Assembly: GCA_018907035.1 (NCBI GenBank)
Contig: JACCIC010000213.1
Location: 310,001 to 374,000, forward strand
Reading direction: 5' to 3'
Length of the DNA stretch: 64,000 nt
Source: Sycobia sp. Sy_11
Taxonomy: Eukaryota > Arthropoda > Insecta > Hymenoptera > Epichrysomallidae
Shown here: one piece after another, positions 26,101-37,000 of the stretch
Layout: every line of letters starts with the position of its first letter
Position numbering within the stretch: the first letter of the stretch is position 1
Translations under genes and position numbers: made by a program
The notes under the pieces: generated by a model
The model's input: the letters and a program-made list of their open reading frames with translations, nothing else
Told to the model about the DNA's origin: nothing
The model's database searches: none

Positions 26101-27950
26101 ATGATGAGAATTTTCGTCTTTCGACAGCTGGTAATAGAGGCAGGCGGGGTCGAAAGTACGCCTGGCTACGTACTGAATTATTATTTTATGTATAAAAATT
26201 GAAAAATTGACACGAGGTGAATATCGACCGATGCACTTTCGAGTCGCTGAATTTTGACGCGTAAATTAAATATACACTTATATGGAGAGTCGAGCTGCGC
26301 ATTATTTTTAGCCCGACGAAGAAGTAACGCCCGGCCGTGCAAGTAAAATCAAACTTGTATAAGTATCCTTGTAGTATCCACGGATAGATGCATGGTGGTG
26401 ACCCGATTTCTTTATTGCGCCCGGTTCCTCTTCAGTCCAGCATTTTACCGAGACACCGTTCTGAAAAAAAGATCGAGGATCGACGAAAAAAAAAAATTGT
26501 CGACAAAAACGTTTTTCCACATATTTCATCGGCGACGTCTTTTGATATATATGTATGTATTTTTGCGTATATATATATATAAGGATCGCCACCCAGGGAT
26601 CTCGAGCAATTCCCTTTTACCCCTGCACCTTATCGCATTGAATTATTGTGTACACTCGATTTTCGGAGGCTAAAAATTTTAAGCACTTTATAACGCCCCC
26701 GCTTTGAAATACGGCCCTTTATCGAGAGTTAGAAATGTGGGTGGGAGGAACGATATATATACATATCAGGGATGACTATAGTTCTACCGTAGAAGCGGAC
26801 AATGACGAAAGTTTTAGAATGGAGATCAAGAAGGGAAAAGAACGCAATTGTTCGAACTTCGTTCGTATTGATCCTGCCAGCTTTTCTCGTCTATTATTCG
26901 ATTAATCAGATAGCGAGCAATTACATGCATAAATTTTCGTACGACATTAGAATAGAGCCATCGACCCCCCCCCCTGCGTCACTGTCATCGGCGAGAGTCA
27001 AAGTTTCGAATTACCGAAAGAGAAAGCGAGAAAGTAATGATTTTTCATTATTTTTTCCAGAGAAGTTTCTCGATTTAACGAACCGAGGTCTTAGCTTAAA
27101 CGAGTCAACCTCGGACTTGCAATTTTTATTTGCATATTATGAATATGCATATTTTCTCGGGAACTTTCATTGAGAGGCCTCTTCTTGGTCTGTTAAAGGT
27201 AAACGTTAATGAAATTTGTTCGAGTATCACTTTATTATTACTTTCGCAATTTGGCGATAGTTCGACCTTTAGCGTACGGACGGTTCCTCCCATCCTTACA
27301 AAGCCATTCTTAAAATAGAACATTCTGCGACCGATCGCTTCGAACTTTCTATAGAGACTTGGGCAATTGATTACGTCTTACTTTTGAAAAATGCATCGTT
27401 TGAATATACCCAGTCATTGTCTTAACAAACCAGTTTTGTTACCACTTATTTCAAACGTCTTAGTAGAGCGTCTTAGAATTAGTCTACTATGACAGCAGCG
27501 GGTATTAATAATTGTTATTAGGACAGACGCGTCTAAGCGAAAAAATCGAATTCTTCTTTAAAAAAAAATAATACTATTTTTTATGATAAAAGACGTTAGA
27601 CGCTATCAATTTTACTTTAAAAAATGCTTTGTTTTCTTAATGAAGTTTCCTCAATGACGTTGAAATTGATTCTCAACGCCCTCCCCGCGAATGGTCCGAG
27701 AGACACATGCATTAGTGGATTGTAGGTGTATCGCCCTTCTAGCAACAACGCAGTGGACAGAGACGCGCACCTTGCGAGGAGTGAGAGAGAGAGAACCAGA
27801 TAGAGATAGAGAGAGATATTGAGAGAAAGGCTCCCTCGCTTCTCAACCGCTTAAATTCCACGAGACGAGCTCGCTTCGACTTACTTTTGTCCTCCCCACG
27901 CCTTGCCGCTTTTTTTCCTTTTTTGCTTTCATTGCAGATGTGGATGGAGG

Positions 27951-27962
27951 CAGAGAGAGAGA

Positions 27963-28002
<40 letters not shown>
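27951..28002. repeat. (GA)n microsatellite
   Basis: A GA run preceded by GAAGAAGA, within a purine-rich CpG-containing patch. Confidence 0.95.
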
Positions 28003-28005
<3 letters not shown>

Positions 28006-28485
28006 AGCGGGCGAAACGAGGAGGCGAAGTACCTGAGAGCGGAAGTCGTCGATGAAGTAGCTCTTTCGAGATAGACTGGCGGCGGGTGCTTCTGGCGAGG
28101 GAAGTTGAAAGCGCGCAATCCGTAGGGAAAGGTACGGCGGGGAGGGGGATACCTGGAGCTTGGCGCCAGCTGGGAGAGAAATGGCGGAATTGAGATTTTG
28201 CGCGATACGCGGGCACCGCCGCGCCGAGGCAGGCGTAATAAGGCCGAAGACGAAGGATTGCCACGATTGTTACTCGATGCGACCGACGTCGTCGCTACAC
28301 GTATCTATGCCCCTACGAGCGAACAGAAAAAAAAAAAATACATCTTCGTTCTTCATCCCGAACGAGCGGAAATAACGCCTGGTTCCCGTCGGTGCTGTAC
28401 AGGAGATCTGGGGAGCATTTAATTCGAACGGTGGAATGAAGATGAAATATACAGGCATGCGCACCAGCGATGTCGAAGATTAGTA

Positions 28486-28725
28486 CACTGAAAAAAATAT
28501 TTTCCGATATCAAGAAAATATTTACTTGTTTTGTACCAAGTAAATCATTTTCTTAAATTAAGAAAATATTCACAAGATTTAGGAGTGCGTAGTTTGATTC
28601 AAGCGAATTCTTCTTGCATTAAGTAAATACTTCCTTGATTTAAGAAGATACATTCTCAATTTAAGAAAATAATTTACTTGGTACAAAACAAGAAAATATT
28701 TACTTGATAACAGATATTTTTCTCG

Positions 28726-28730
<5 letters not shown>
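28486..28730. mobile_element. MITE-like element with long terminal inverted repeats
   Basis: About 245 bases bounded by CACTGAAAAAAATAT on the left and the complement of CACACCGAGAAAAATAT on the right. Inverted similarity continues inward for about 75 bases, including ACTTGTTTTGTACCAAGTAA, present in both arms. Both ends abut TA, consistent with a TA target duplication as in Tc1/mariner-type elements. The right end adjoins a (TA)n tract, so the exact boundary is uncertain. It has no open reading frame and is therefore non-autonomous. A diverged piece of the same sequence is at 57746-57796. Confidence 0.75.

Positions 28731-28778
<48 letters not shown>
28731..28778. repeat. (TA)n microsatellite beside the MITE-like element
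   Basis: A TA tract begins directly at the right end of the inverted-repeat element. Confidence 0.95.
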
Positions 28779-28779
<1 letters not shown>

Positions 28780-30136
28780 TCCTATGATAAACTTGGCGGG
28801 TTCTGATTATACAAACAATAGCCTTAATGATTACCAACTATGGGCAGCCCCGAATCTTTTGACCGAAACTTTTCCACTGATATTCAGCTGTAAATCGGCG
28901 TAGAAGGGAAGCTTTACGTAGGCCGTCCCATCCTTTTTCGTCTAAGCTTTCACGACGATACATTTTTTTAAATAAAATTTTTTTCCCGATGCAAAATCTT
29001 CATTATCTTGTTCAGCCGAGAAAATAAAAATAATTTTATAAATGGCATTTGCGTTCAATCCAGAAATGTAAACGAGTAGAGAATTAATTAGAATGAAGAA
29101 ATTTACAAATTTCACGAGTTTTTAGCTAAGCAGCAATGCACCGATATAACACGTCGATTATTTACTTACTACCCCCGCGCTCGGCCCTTGGCCTCTTACG
29201 TCCTAGCCGGTGGGCTGGGATTCAAAAAAAAATCTAATTTATCGCGCGCCGTCCTCGTTTCTGAAGAAACAATCGTGTATTATTTCACACGCAATTCCGC
29301 AATGTTCAAGCGACTACGGAGCAGTGGAGCAGTAGTAGCTGTGGTCCACTGTCCGCCACGGCCGTATTATACACCGGTGTGCAATTGCTCGCTCGCGAAA
29401 GTACAAGCTCGAAATCGTAATTCCGGCCGTGGTGTTCGCCGAATATTCCTCGATTTTTTTGAGGGGGCTCGGCGAAAGTTCGTCCTTCCGTCCGCTTAAT
29501 TTACATGGAAAATCCGCCGATCGACCGTAGCACATCGTTTCGCGCGCGTCGATCAATAACCGTATCGAGCGCGTACGCGTACACCGTTGCCGTAGAATTC
29601 GAGGGACTCTCCGTTTCTCTTTTTTATCTTTCGTTTTTTCGCTTTCATTCCCCGGCAATTCGCTGGCAAGCCGCCCCGGCGAGCGCATCGCTCAATGGGA
29701 AAAACTCCCCCCGCCCGCCTGATCGCGATTTTCTTTCTCGAATCGCGATTATCGCCTATGCCACGTGAATGAGTGACGGAGTGACGACGGCGAGCCAACC
29801 GATGTACGATGCGATTTACGGAGATTTTCGGCTATTTTTTTTTTTTTATTCCTCTTCGAGCTCTCGCGAATCCGTAAATAATACGGCGGTGCAGCAGCGC
29901 GGGCTCGACCGTAACACTCGTACAAGCGCGTTAATCACGGATTAGCGAGTTAATCTAACGGCGGTCGTGTCTATTATCCGCTGCGCCGGCTTGTCCGAGG
30001 GGAAAGGTACACAGAACGCGGTGGGTGGAAAAATACACGGGGACAGAGATACCCGGCAAACATAATTCGATCGGCTGCGAGAGCTACAAATTAATCTAGT
30101 GTGCAGACAGAAGCTTAATATCTCGTTTAGTTAAAC

Positions 30137-30138
<2 letters not shown>

Positions 30139-30191
<53 letters not shown>

Positions 30192-30201
30192 GTATATATG
30201 T
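30139..30201. repeat. (TA)n microsatellite
   Basis: A TA tract passes into imperfect TATG repeats. Confidence 0.93.
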
Positions 30202-31477
30202 ATTATTCAATCGCTTCCTTCGTTTCTTAATAAACTTTTCTGACAGTTGTTCATTAGAATGTTCTTGAGAACGTAACTGTTTGGTAAACATATGAACTTT
30301 CAGTATTGTCTAAAACAAAGTTTCATCCATCTTGAAATCGTTACTCGTACATTCAAAGGGAGGATTATTATTCAATTCCAAAGATAAATTGTTTATTAGC
30401 GGCCATTATAATATTTATATTAGTCTCAGCGATGCAAGGAAGGAACAAATGTATATATATATATATATGTAGGGAATAGGGAAAAAATTTTTTTAGAGTG
30501 GTAAAGATTTGAAATTGGAACTTTTTTTCTTCGGTACGCATTATAATAGAGGGGGGATACCGATTGGAGAGGAGCGAATCAGCACTCGGTCTTCGATCCA
30601 TTAGCGTGCGAACGCGACGGCATCGAGTCTTTCTCAATTTTTCCCCCTTTTTTTTTTACCGAACCTCCGTGTAATAAAGAGACCGAAGAGGATAGTAAAC
30701 TGCAGCTGTCGAAAGGTTGCTACAATTTCCTGACGTCAATCTCGGGAGGTTCGATTTTTTTTTTTTTTTAATATTTTTGTACTCTTTATGTCTTCCTGTA
30801 TAAAGGAAATAGTGCAAGTTATTATCGTCAAAATTTTCGCATTTATCAAGTTAGCCGTAAATAACTTTGGTCGTACGGCTCAGCCGGAAAAAACATAGAT
30901 TTTCGTTCCAGTCCCCTCTCCCCAACGGTTCGTGAAAAAAGAACGTTTTTATCTCAGCCTCAAATCTTTGGCAAGCACGAATATCCGTAACGTATTATTA
31001 TTCCGAAGATAAGTGAGGACATCGCCTCGGCCATCTGTGTGTATATATATACAGCCAGTTGACGATTTTTTTCTTTTACCCTCTTGTATTAGCAGTCGGT
31101 AAGTGCAAAGTGAGGCAGGGCAAACTGGAGATTAACAGCGGGGAAGGGAGAAAGAGCAAGAGAGATAGGGACAGAGAGTGAAAGAGAAAAAACTAGAAAA
31201 GTCCCACGGAGATATTGAGATTTCACGCGTCGTGCATACATTCAGTTGTGAAAGGGGGTGAAGACGGGCGTAAGGGTTAGGGAAGTGAGGGTGAGGGTAG
31301 AGGACCCTCCGGGAGCAGTAGGAGAGGGCAAGACAGGGAGAGAGAGAGAGGGGGGAGGGAGATGGACAGAAAGCGTCAGAACCTACTGGGTTATTGATTG
31401 TGCGGCGCGCGCGCGCTCAGAGAAGCAGCGGCTGGTGCGACGCGGTGGCTCGGGAGCGCTGCCGTGCGTACGCTATA

Positions 31478-31481
<4 letters not shown>

Positions 31482-31534
<53 letters not shown>

Positions 31535-31578
31535 CATACATACATACATACACACACACATACATACATACATACATA
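31482..31578. repeat. (TA)n-(CATA)n-(CA)n compound microsatellite
   Basis: A TA tract is followed by CATA tetranucleotides and a short CA run. Confidence 0.95.
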
Positions 31579-31674
31579 TTCTCGATCCGGCCGTAGAGTG
31601 AAGCGGAGAGGGCGTACGTGTACCTCTCTCCCTCTTACTTACTATCGCCCGCGCGCGTACGGGCAGGCAGTAGA

Positions 31675-31677
<3 letters not shown>

Positions 31678-31714
<37 letters not shown>
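31678..31714. repeat. (GA)n microsatellite
   Basis: An uninterrupted GA run in a purine-rich stretch. Confidence 0.95.
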
Positions 31715-31717
<3 letters not shown>

Positions 31718-32047
31718 GAGCGAGAGGGAAAAAGCGAGAGAGAAAGGGAGATAGGCAGAGTAGAGGGGTGGGGAAACAGCGAAACTCGGCCACCCCAGTC
31801 ATCCCTAGAGGCGCTCGCTCGCCGCTCCCTCGATGGTGGCCGCGCGGTGTGGCGCTCGAGCGCGCTCTCTCTCTCTCTCTCTTACTCAACGCTCGGTCGA
31901 TCCTCCCCGCGATGCGCCGCGCTTGTTCAATCCGCGCGGGTATCATATACATACAGCGGGAAATACGCATGTGGACGCGCGGCTGGTCAGCTGGCGTTTC
32001 TGCCCACCCACCCTTCCTAGCCTTAGCCGAGGTAGATAACATACCGT

Positions 32048-32049
<2 letters not shown>

Positions 32050-32097
<48 letters not shown>
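32050..32097. repeat. (TA)n microsatellite
   Basis: An uninterrupted TA run. Confidence 0.96.
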
Positions 32098-32099
<2 letters not shown>

Positions 32100-32175
32100 C
32101 GCGAAGGTTGCGAACGGGGGCGCGTTTTAGAGCGGGAGGGGGGATGTGGGAGATCAACCGGTCGTCTTGTACATA

Positions 32176-32176
<1 letters not shown>

Positions 32177-32218
<42 letters not shown>
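32177..32218. repeat. (TA)n microsatellite
   Basis: A TA run flanked by TGCA-containing words on both sides. Confidence 0.96.
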
Positions 32219-32225
<7 letters not shown>

Positions 32226-32342
32226 CATGCCGTTGGCACGCCACACGTGCAAGCGAACGGTAGGGCGCGAGTGCGCGCGCGTTGATGCACATCGGGACGC
32301 AAGGGGCGGGGGTAGGCGGCGGCGACGGCGGCAGCGACTACG

Positions 32343-32413
32343 GAGGTGGTGGTGGTGTTGGTAGAGCTGGTGGTGGTGGTGGTAGTGGTGGCAGCAGCAG
32401 CAGCAGCAGCAGC
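32343..32413. repeat. (GGT)n and (AGC)n trinucleotide repeats
   Basis: GGT repeats are followed by AGC repeats. In the plus-strand frame starting with the ATG at 32285 they read as Gly-rich then Ser-rich sequence before a TAG ending at 32446, a possible small upstream open frame of 53 codons. Confidence 0.85.
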
Positions 32414-33270
32414 GACGAACTCACGGCGGGCTCGCCTCGTCAGTAGGCGTCGGGCCAGCGCAGCCGGAGCTCTGTGTTTCGAACGCGCGCTCGTGCGCCC
32501 CGCAAGGGAAGGCCAATTTTCGCCAAGGCTTGTTTGTCAATTTAATGACATCGCCAGCTCGCCGATTTCTTGACGCGGCGCGCGATAGAGGGAGCGAGAG
32601 GGAGAGAGAGAGAAGATACGGAAAAAGTTCATTCGTTCGTCTCTCGCCGAGGCAGCGGGCGGGGAGTATAAGAGAATCAGCGCCTGCCGCACGTTTTAAT
32701 CCCGCAGAAAGGTGAGCGCGAGGGGGTGGCAATAGGTGCGATAGCTCGGGTCGCGTGCTAACCCCTCCCCTCCCTCGCCGGCTGCGTTGATACACGTGTA
32801 TATATTTGTATATATATACCTATCCATGCATCTATATATACACGGATATATATTCGTAAACACGCCAGTGTGAAAGAGGGAGAGAGCATAACCACGTGTG
32901 CGCGAATCGTTCGACTCTGTGGCTCGGACGCCTGATTGGCGATAAAACGGCCATATAACGGAAGGACGAAGGGTGGGGTATGACTGGACGTGGCTCCTTG
33001 CGCACGTGGCTGCTAGGCGGAGATAAGAATCGCGCGAGCTTCGAGGACGACGCGAAACGAAGGGGACAATAAGGAAATTAGGCTTCGGCCGCTGATTGCA
33101 CCGCCGCGCGCGCGCGCTCAGTTCTATGCAAATCTTTATAGAGAGAGTGCGAGAGTGTGAGAGGGGGGATTGAGAAACAAATCGCATTATAGCGCGGCAG
33201 CGAAGAAACGCGAATTAAACAAATAACACCGGACAAGTTCGATATTGCGACAAGGGGGATAAATAATACG

Positions 33271-33290
33271 CGCGCGCGCGCGCGCGCACG
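33271..33290. repeat. (CG)n run
   Basis: Alternating CG just upstream of the candidate first exon; a second such run lies at about 33770-33790 in the following intron. Confidence 0.9.
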
Positions 33291-33496
33291 CCCGCGTGTG
33301 TATGTGTGTGTGCTGAGTGCATACGCACGGCCGGACCGGCCGCATTAACCGTCCTCGGCTAAGTGCGACGGCGGCGAGTGCGAGGAGTCGGCGGAGGCGG
33401 AGGAGGAAGGGGACGGTGCGATAGCGGCGCGGCCGGGGGTAGCGGAGCCGAGAGGCGAACCGAGAAGGAGGCCGCACGTAGGCGTCGTCGACGACC

Positions 33497-33529
33497 ATGT
33501 ACGAGGGAGGCATGGCCACCGAGCGGCAG
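33497..33529 (+). CDS. First coding exon of an unidentified gene (11 codons, partial)
   Basis: The sequence reads MYEGGMATERQ and ends in CAG directly followed by GTACGT, an excellent 5' splice site in phase 0. An in-frame TAG at 33479-33481, six codons upstream, makes 33497 the first possible start in this frame. The ATG has A at -3, and the second ATG (Met6, at 33512) also sits in a favourable context (G at -3, G at +4). The 5' leader runs upstream through a GC-rich zone; its start is unknown. No downstream exon is recognised for at least several kilobases, so the first intron must be long. A long 5' intron and GC/GA-rich promoter are typical of regulatory genes, but I do not recognise these 11 residues and assign no function. 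The splice site could also be used with non-AUG or noncoding transcripts. Confidence 0.5.
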
Positions 33530-35863
33530 GTACGTTCCTCCTTTCCCCCCCCCCCTCCCCCCGCTAACGGCGGCCGCGTTGCCGCGGATGCGCGCATACG
33601 GCTCGATGAGCAACGACGGGAGCGCTGGAGGAAACTCGATGAAAAAAAAAAACACAAAAAAAAAACACACAAAAAAGAACAAGAACATGAAAAAAAAAGA
33701 ACGAAAGAAGAACCGAGAAACGAGTAAAATTCACCGGTGTAAAATATCTACGCGTAGATAGGACGACTCTCTCGCGCGCGCGCGCGCGCGGCAAGGCGCA
33801 CAAAGGCAAAACGCACGCGCATCCACGAGCACACTTACACACGCATTGTTAGGCGTATTATTCTCGGGCCTCGCGCGCGAACGGCGGGTACGAGGGGTTA
33901 CCGGGGGGTGGGCTCAATCGATGCTTCGTCGGCGCGCTCAGCGGCCGTGGCGGCGGCGGCGGCGGCGGCATCGTCGCCGTTGTCGTCGCCCTCCCCCGGC
34001 GGGAGCCTCTTCATCGCGCCGCGGGCCGTAATGAGCGCTCGCACGCGAACGAGTTGCATGCCCGTGCACGGACGCGTACGCGTATTACGTGCATACGTGT
34101 ATGCGCGTATATGTAACGCGACGGGGACGAGCGAGCCGGCGCGCGGGCCCTTTTTTTTTTTTTTTTTACTCTGTTCGCAACGAGGGACGTGTCTGCGCGT
34201 CGCGCGGGGAAAACCCAGGGTGCTTTTTAGGATTTCGTACGGCACTGGTGGTAAAGCGATGGAAAATCTGACTTTTGACGGTTCTATTGTACCCTCGTCG
34301 GTCAGCGCGCTAGGCAATCCTGTGAAAAATTGATAGAATTATTGTATTGCAAGCTAGCTGAACAGGACGATTATCGACTGGTATTAGTTCAAATAATGCA
34401 CGCTTGGAACAAAGGGCCACACAAGATTCGATTAGGTAGATTTGTTCCAGATTGTGGGAGTGATTATCTTCAGACGTAAAATTATAAATTGTAGAACCTA
34501 AGGCTCTCCCATTCTTATAATACTTTCTTACTCGCAGATTGTTAATTTCTTCCATCTCAATTGCACAAGCAGCGAAGCCAGGGCAATTTTTCTAACGAAA
34601 TTTTTCTTGAATTTTAATGGCTGGATATGAGGAAAGTATAATTCTGAAGTCGAAAACCGAAGCAAATGTGTAGTTTCTTAGTGATTGTCGGTTGAAGTTA
34701 GTTTCGATTCAGACACCATAGCATGATCAGACTAATTGTGCGTTAGTATCTGCAGAATTGGCTCAAATTTGATAGACAGTCATTTAAAAACATTATTATT
34801 ATAGCCCCTTTTACGGGTAGAGAACAATATTTATCGAATTTTAATCTTTCTTTATAACCACTCTCGCAAATGACAATTTGTATTAGACCAAATTGCGTTA
34901 AATAACGTAATGAAGTTAAGTAACTATTTTAAGAAAAAAAAATACCATTTATTCGGAATAAAATGCAGCGTTAGATTTCTTAAAAATTTTTATATGTAAT
35001 CTTATATGTAATATAAGTTACCTCGTTCAGTCTGTCTTGGTTTAAATTTCATTCGTGCAGTTTTTGAATCGTTGTCTGTATTTATTTATGTAATAACTAA
35101 TGAAATAAATGAAGAAATTCAAGCCATGAAGAAATTAATTTTCGGTTTATAATTTTTCACGGAGTTGCCGTAAATTAAAGAACGCACCGAATAAAAGCCT
35201 GGGAATATCATGAAACATAAAGAAATCAATTGAATAAATTAAAAAAAAAAAAATCACTATACTTCAAGCATTAGTCGTCTAATGAATCAGTTCCGATCTC
35301 CTTAAATTATTATCAACTTACATTTTCAACGAAATTATTGGCAAAATTATATGTAACTAGAAAGTTAAACAACTTTGTCTTTCGTACGCATATGATATAA
35401 AGAGAAATCGCGTTATAATAAATTTTTTTTTTCTCAGATAAAATAAAAGGGCCACGCTGGTGCTTCTCTCGCCTGCGACTCAGGTTCAGTGTGTCAAAAA
35501 AAAAAAGTCAGAATACATTGGTATGGCCTTTAAAACTTCGCACTCCTTTTATTCCTCTATGCGACCATTCTAAGTAGCTCGAGATATTACGTCGTACATA
35601 CCTAATGCCGAGTTTTCTTCTCTTTAAAAATCTTAAATTACCTTGGATTTCTCCTTGTTCTCTTACGCTTCCGTTGTGCACATTTCGTAAATCGCACGGA
35701 TGCCTTTTAATTCTCAGTGGGATAACGCGCGCGCGTACGTATGATTCATAGCGAGTCCGTTTAGCTTCTAAAACAAAAAAAAAAAAGAAAAAGAAAAATA
35801 CGAGCGACTCTGTTTATATATTCCCTAACTCCCTTAAAGTAAACGGGACAGTTTGTACGCACG

Positions 35864-35915
<52 letters not shown>

Positions 35916-36005
35916 CAAACCGTTTTTCCTGTTTTTTTTCGTCTACACAGTTGGCAAGTGCTTGACGTTATGGCTGGTGTTTATCTCTCTCTCTCTCTCT
36001 CTCTC

Positions 36006-36065
<60 letters not shown>

Positions 36066-37000
36066 CATATTTAAAAAGAATTTCTTTGCACCGATTCAAA
36101 CAAAATTTTTTTTTTGTGAATTTTGGATCATATTGTTACTTGGAATATGTGATTGTGATAACGGAGCTAAGAATTAAATTCGAATTATATTAAAAAAAAT
36201 AACATCTATAGTAAACGATCCTTTTTTCCACGCATAAAATATTGCCAATAAGGCTTTAAGCAATAAAGGTGTCATGTTGTTCAAACAAAAAAAACTAATA
36301 TAGCGTAGGTCAGATTATTAAATGAAGATTGCATTATAATAATATCGAAAAATATGACATGAGCGTTAAGAAACCTAAATTCGTGCGAACATTCCAAGGA
36401 AGAAGGGTTAATATAATTCACTGTATCTGTGATACTACCTTGTTGATTGAAACAAGAATATCAGTCTCAGTTGCTGGAGTTCTGCTCGGATAATTAACAT
36501 TGATATAGATCGTTATTATCTATAATTATCGAGAACGTCTATAATATTATAATAATAATTTTACTTTATAATTTAGGAATGTTGTTGAACAAGAAAATTA
36601 TAATATACGAGCGAAACAAAATAGAAATGTAACAAGTTATCGTTCTCCTGTCTGTTCTCATTTTGATTAGATTGTTAAGTTTGCGTAGTACATGGTTAAT
36701 TATGCTTCGTTGAACATTTGATAGAACTGAAAATTTGTTGTGCGCGCGAAAGTATTATATAAGAAAAAGTATTATATACGTAAAAGTATTAGATATGAAA
36801 AAATTTTACTATTTCTAATAAACATCTCAGTTTAGATTTTTTACAGTCTTCGATGAAACGACGAAGTGTTATTGTTATTTTTTATTGAAAAATTTTTCCA
36901 CGACCACGAATTTTCTCTCTGAACTTTCATTAAGAATCTGAATTTCTTGAAAATGCTTATTTATCCCTTAAAAAACTTCGTAATACACGCGCCCCTGGGA
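33530..37000. other. Start of the inferred long first intron
   Basis: This begins with a C-rich run after the donor, then poly-A and (CG)n runs and a (GCG)n patch at about 33948-33970 that gives poly-Ala frames on both strands. From 34.3 kb it becomes AT-rich with no coding signal. Microsatellites at 35.9-36.1 kb are listed separately. Confidence 0.45.
35870..36062. repeat. (GA)n, (CT)n and (TA)n microsatellites
   Basis: A GA run at 35870-35912, a CT run at 35983-36007 and a TA run at 36010-36062 lie within 200 bases. The GA and CT runs are inversely oriented and could pair. Confidence 0.95.

Larger units (their letters stand above)
20301..31090. other. Noncoding region alternating AT-rich and CpG-rich patches
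   Basis: CpG-rich patches occur at about 20.4-21.1, 24.5-25.1, 25.5-26.1 and 29.2-30.0 kb, separated by AT-rich DNA. None contains an open frame I can relate to a protein family. The block holds an inverted repeat at 23.0-23.2 kb, the MITE-like element at 28.5-28.7 kb, several microsatellites and poly-G/C runs (for example 11 G at 21118-21128). It may be upstream intergenic DNA of the gene starting at 33.5 kb. Confidence 0.5.
31091..33340 (+). promoter_or_regulatory. Purine-rich then GC-rich region upstream of the 33.5-kb first exon
   Basis: From about 31.1 to 31.8 kb the plus strand is strongly purine-rich, with repeated GAGAG words, the sequence bound by GAGA-type factors at paused insect promoters. 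Further right the DNA is CpG- and GC-rich up to the first exon at 33.5 kb. A TCAGT initiator-like word lies at 33118-33122. I infer a promoter domain; the start site itself is not determined, and the microsatellites here may be incidental. Confidence 0.35.

Noticed and set aside
31258..32302. Several overlapping open frames of 60-208 codons on both strands
   Set aside because: They consist largely of Tyr-Ile, Arg-Glu or Ser-Leu repeats from TA and GA microsatellites in GC-rich DNA.
33187..33672. 161-codon minus-strand frame opposite the candidate first exon
   Set aside because: Low-complexity Arg/Ala/Phe sequence from CG and poly-A/T runs; the plus strand has the better start and splice signals.
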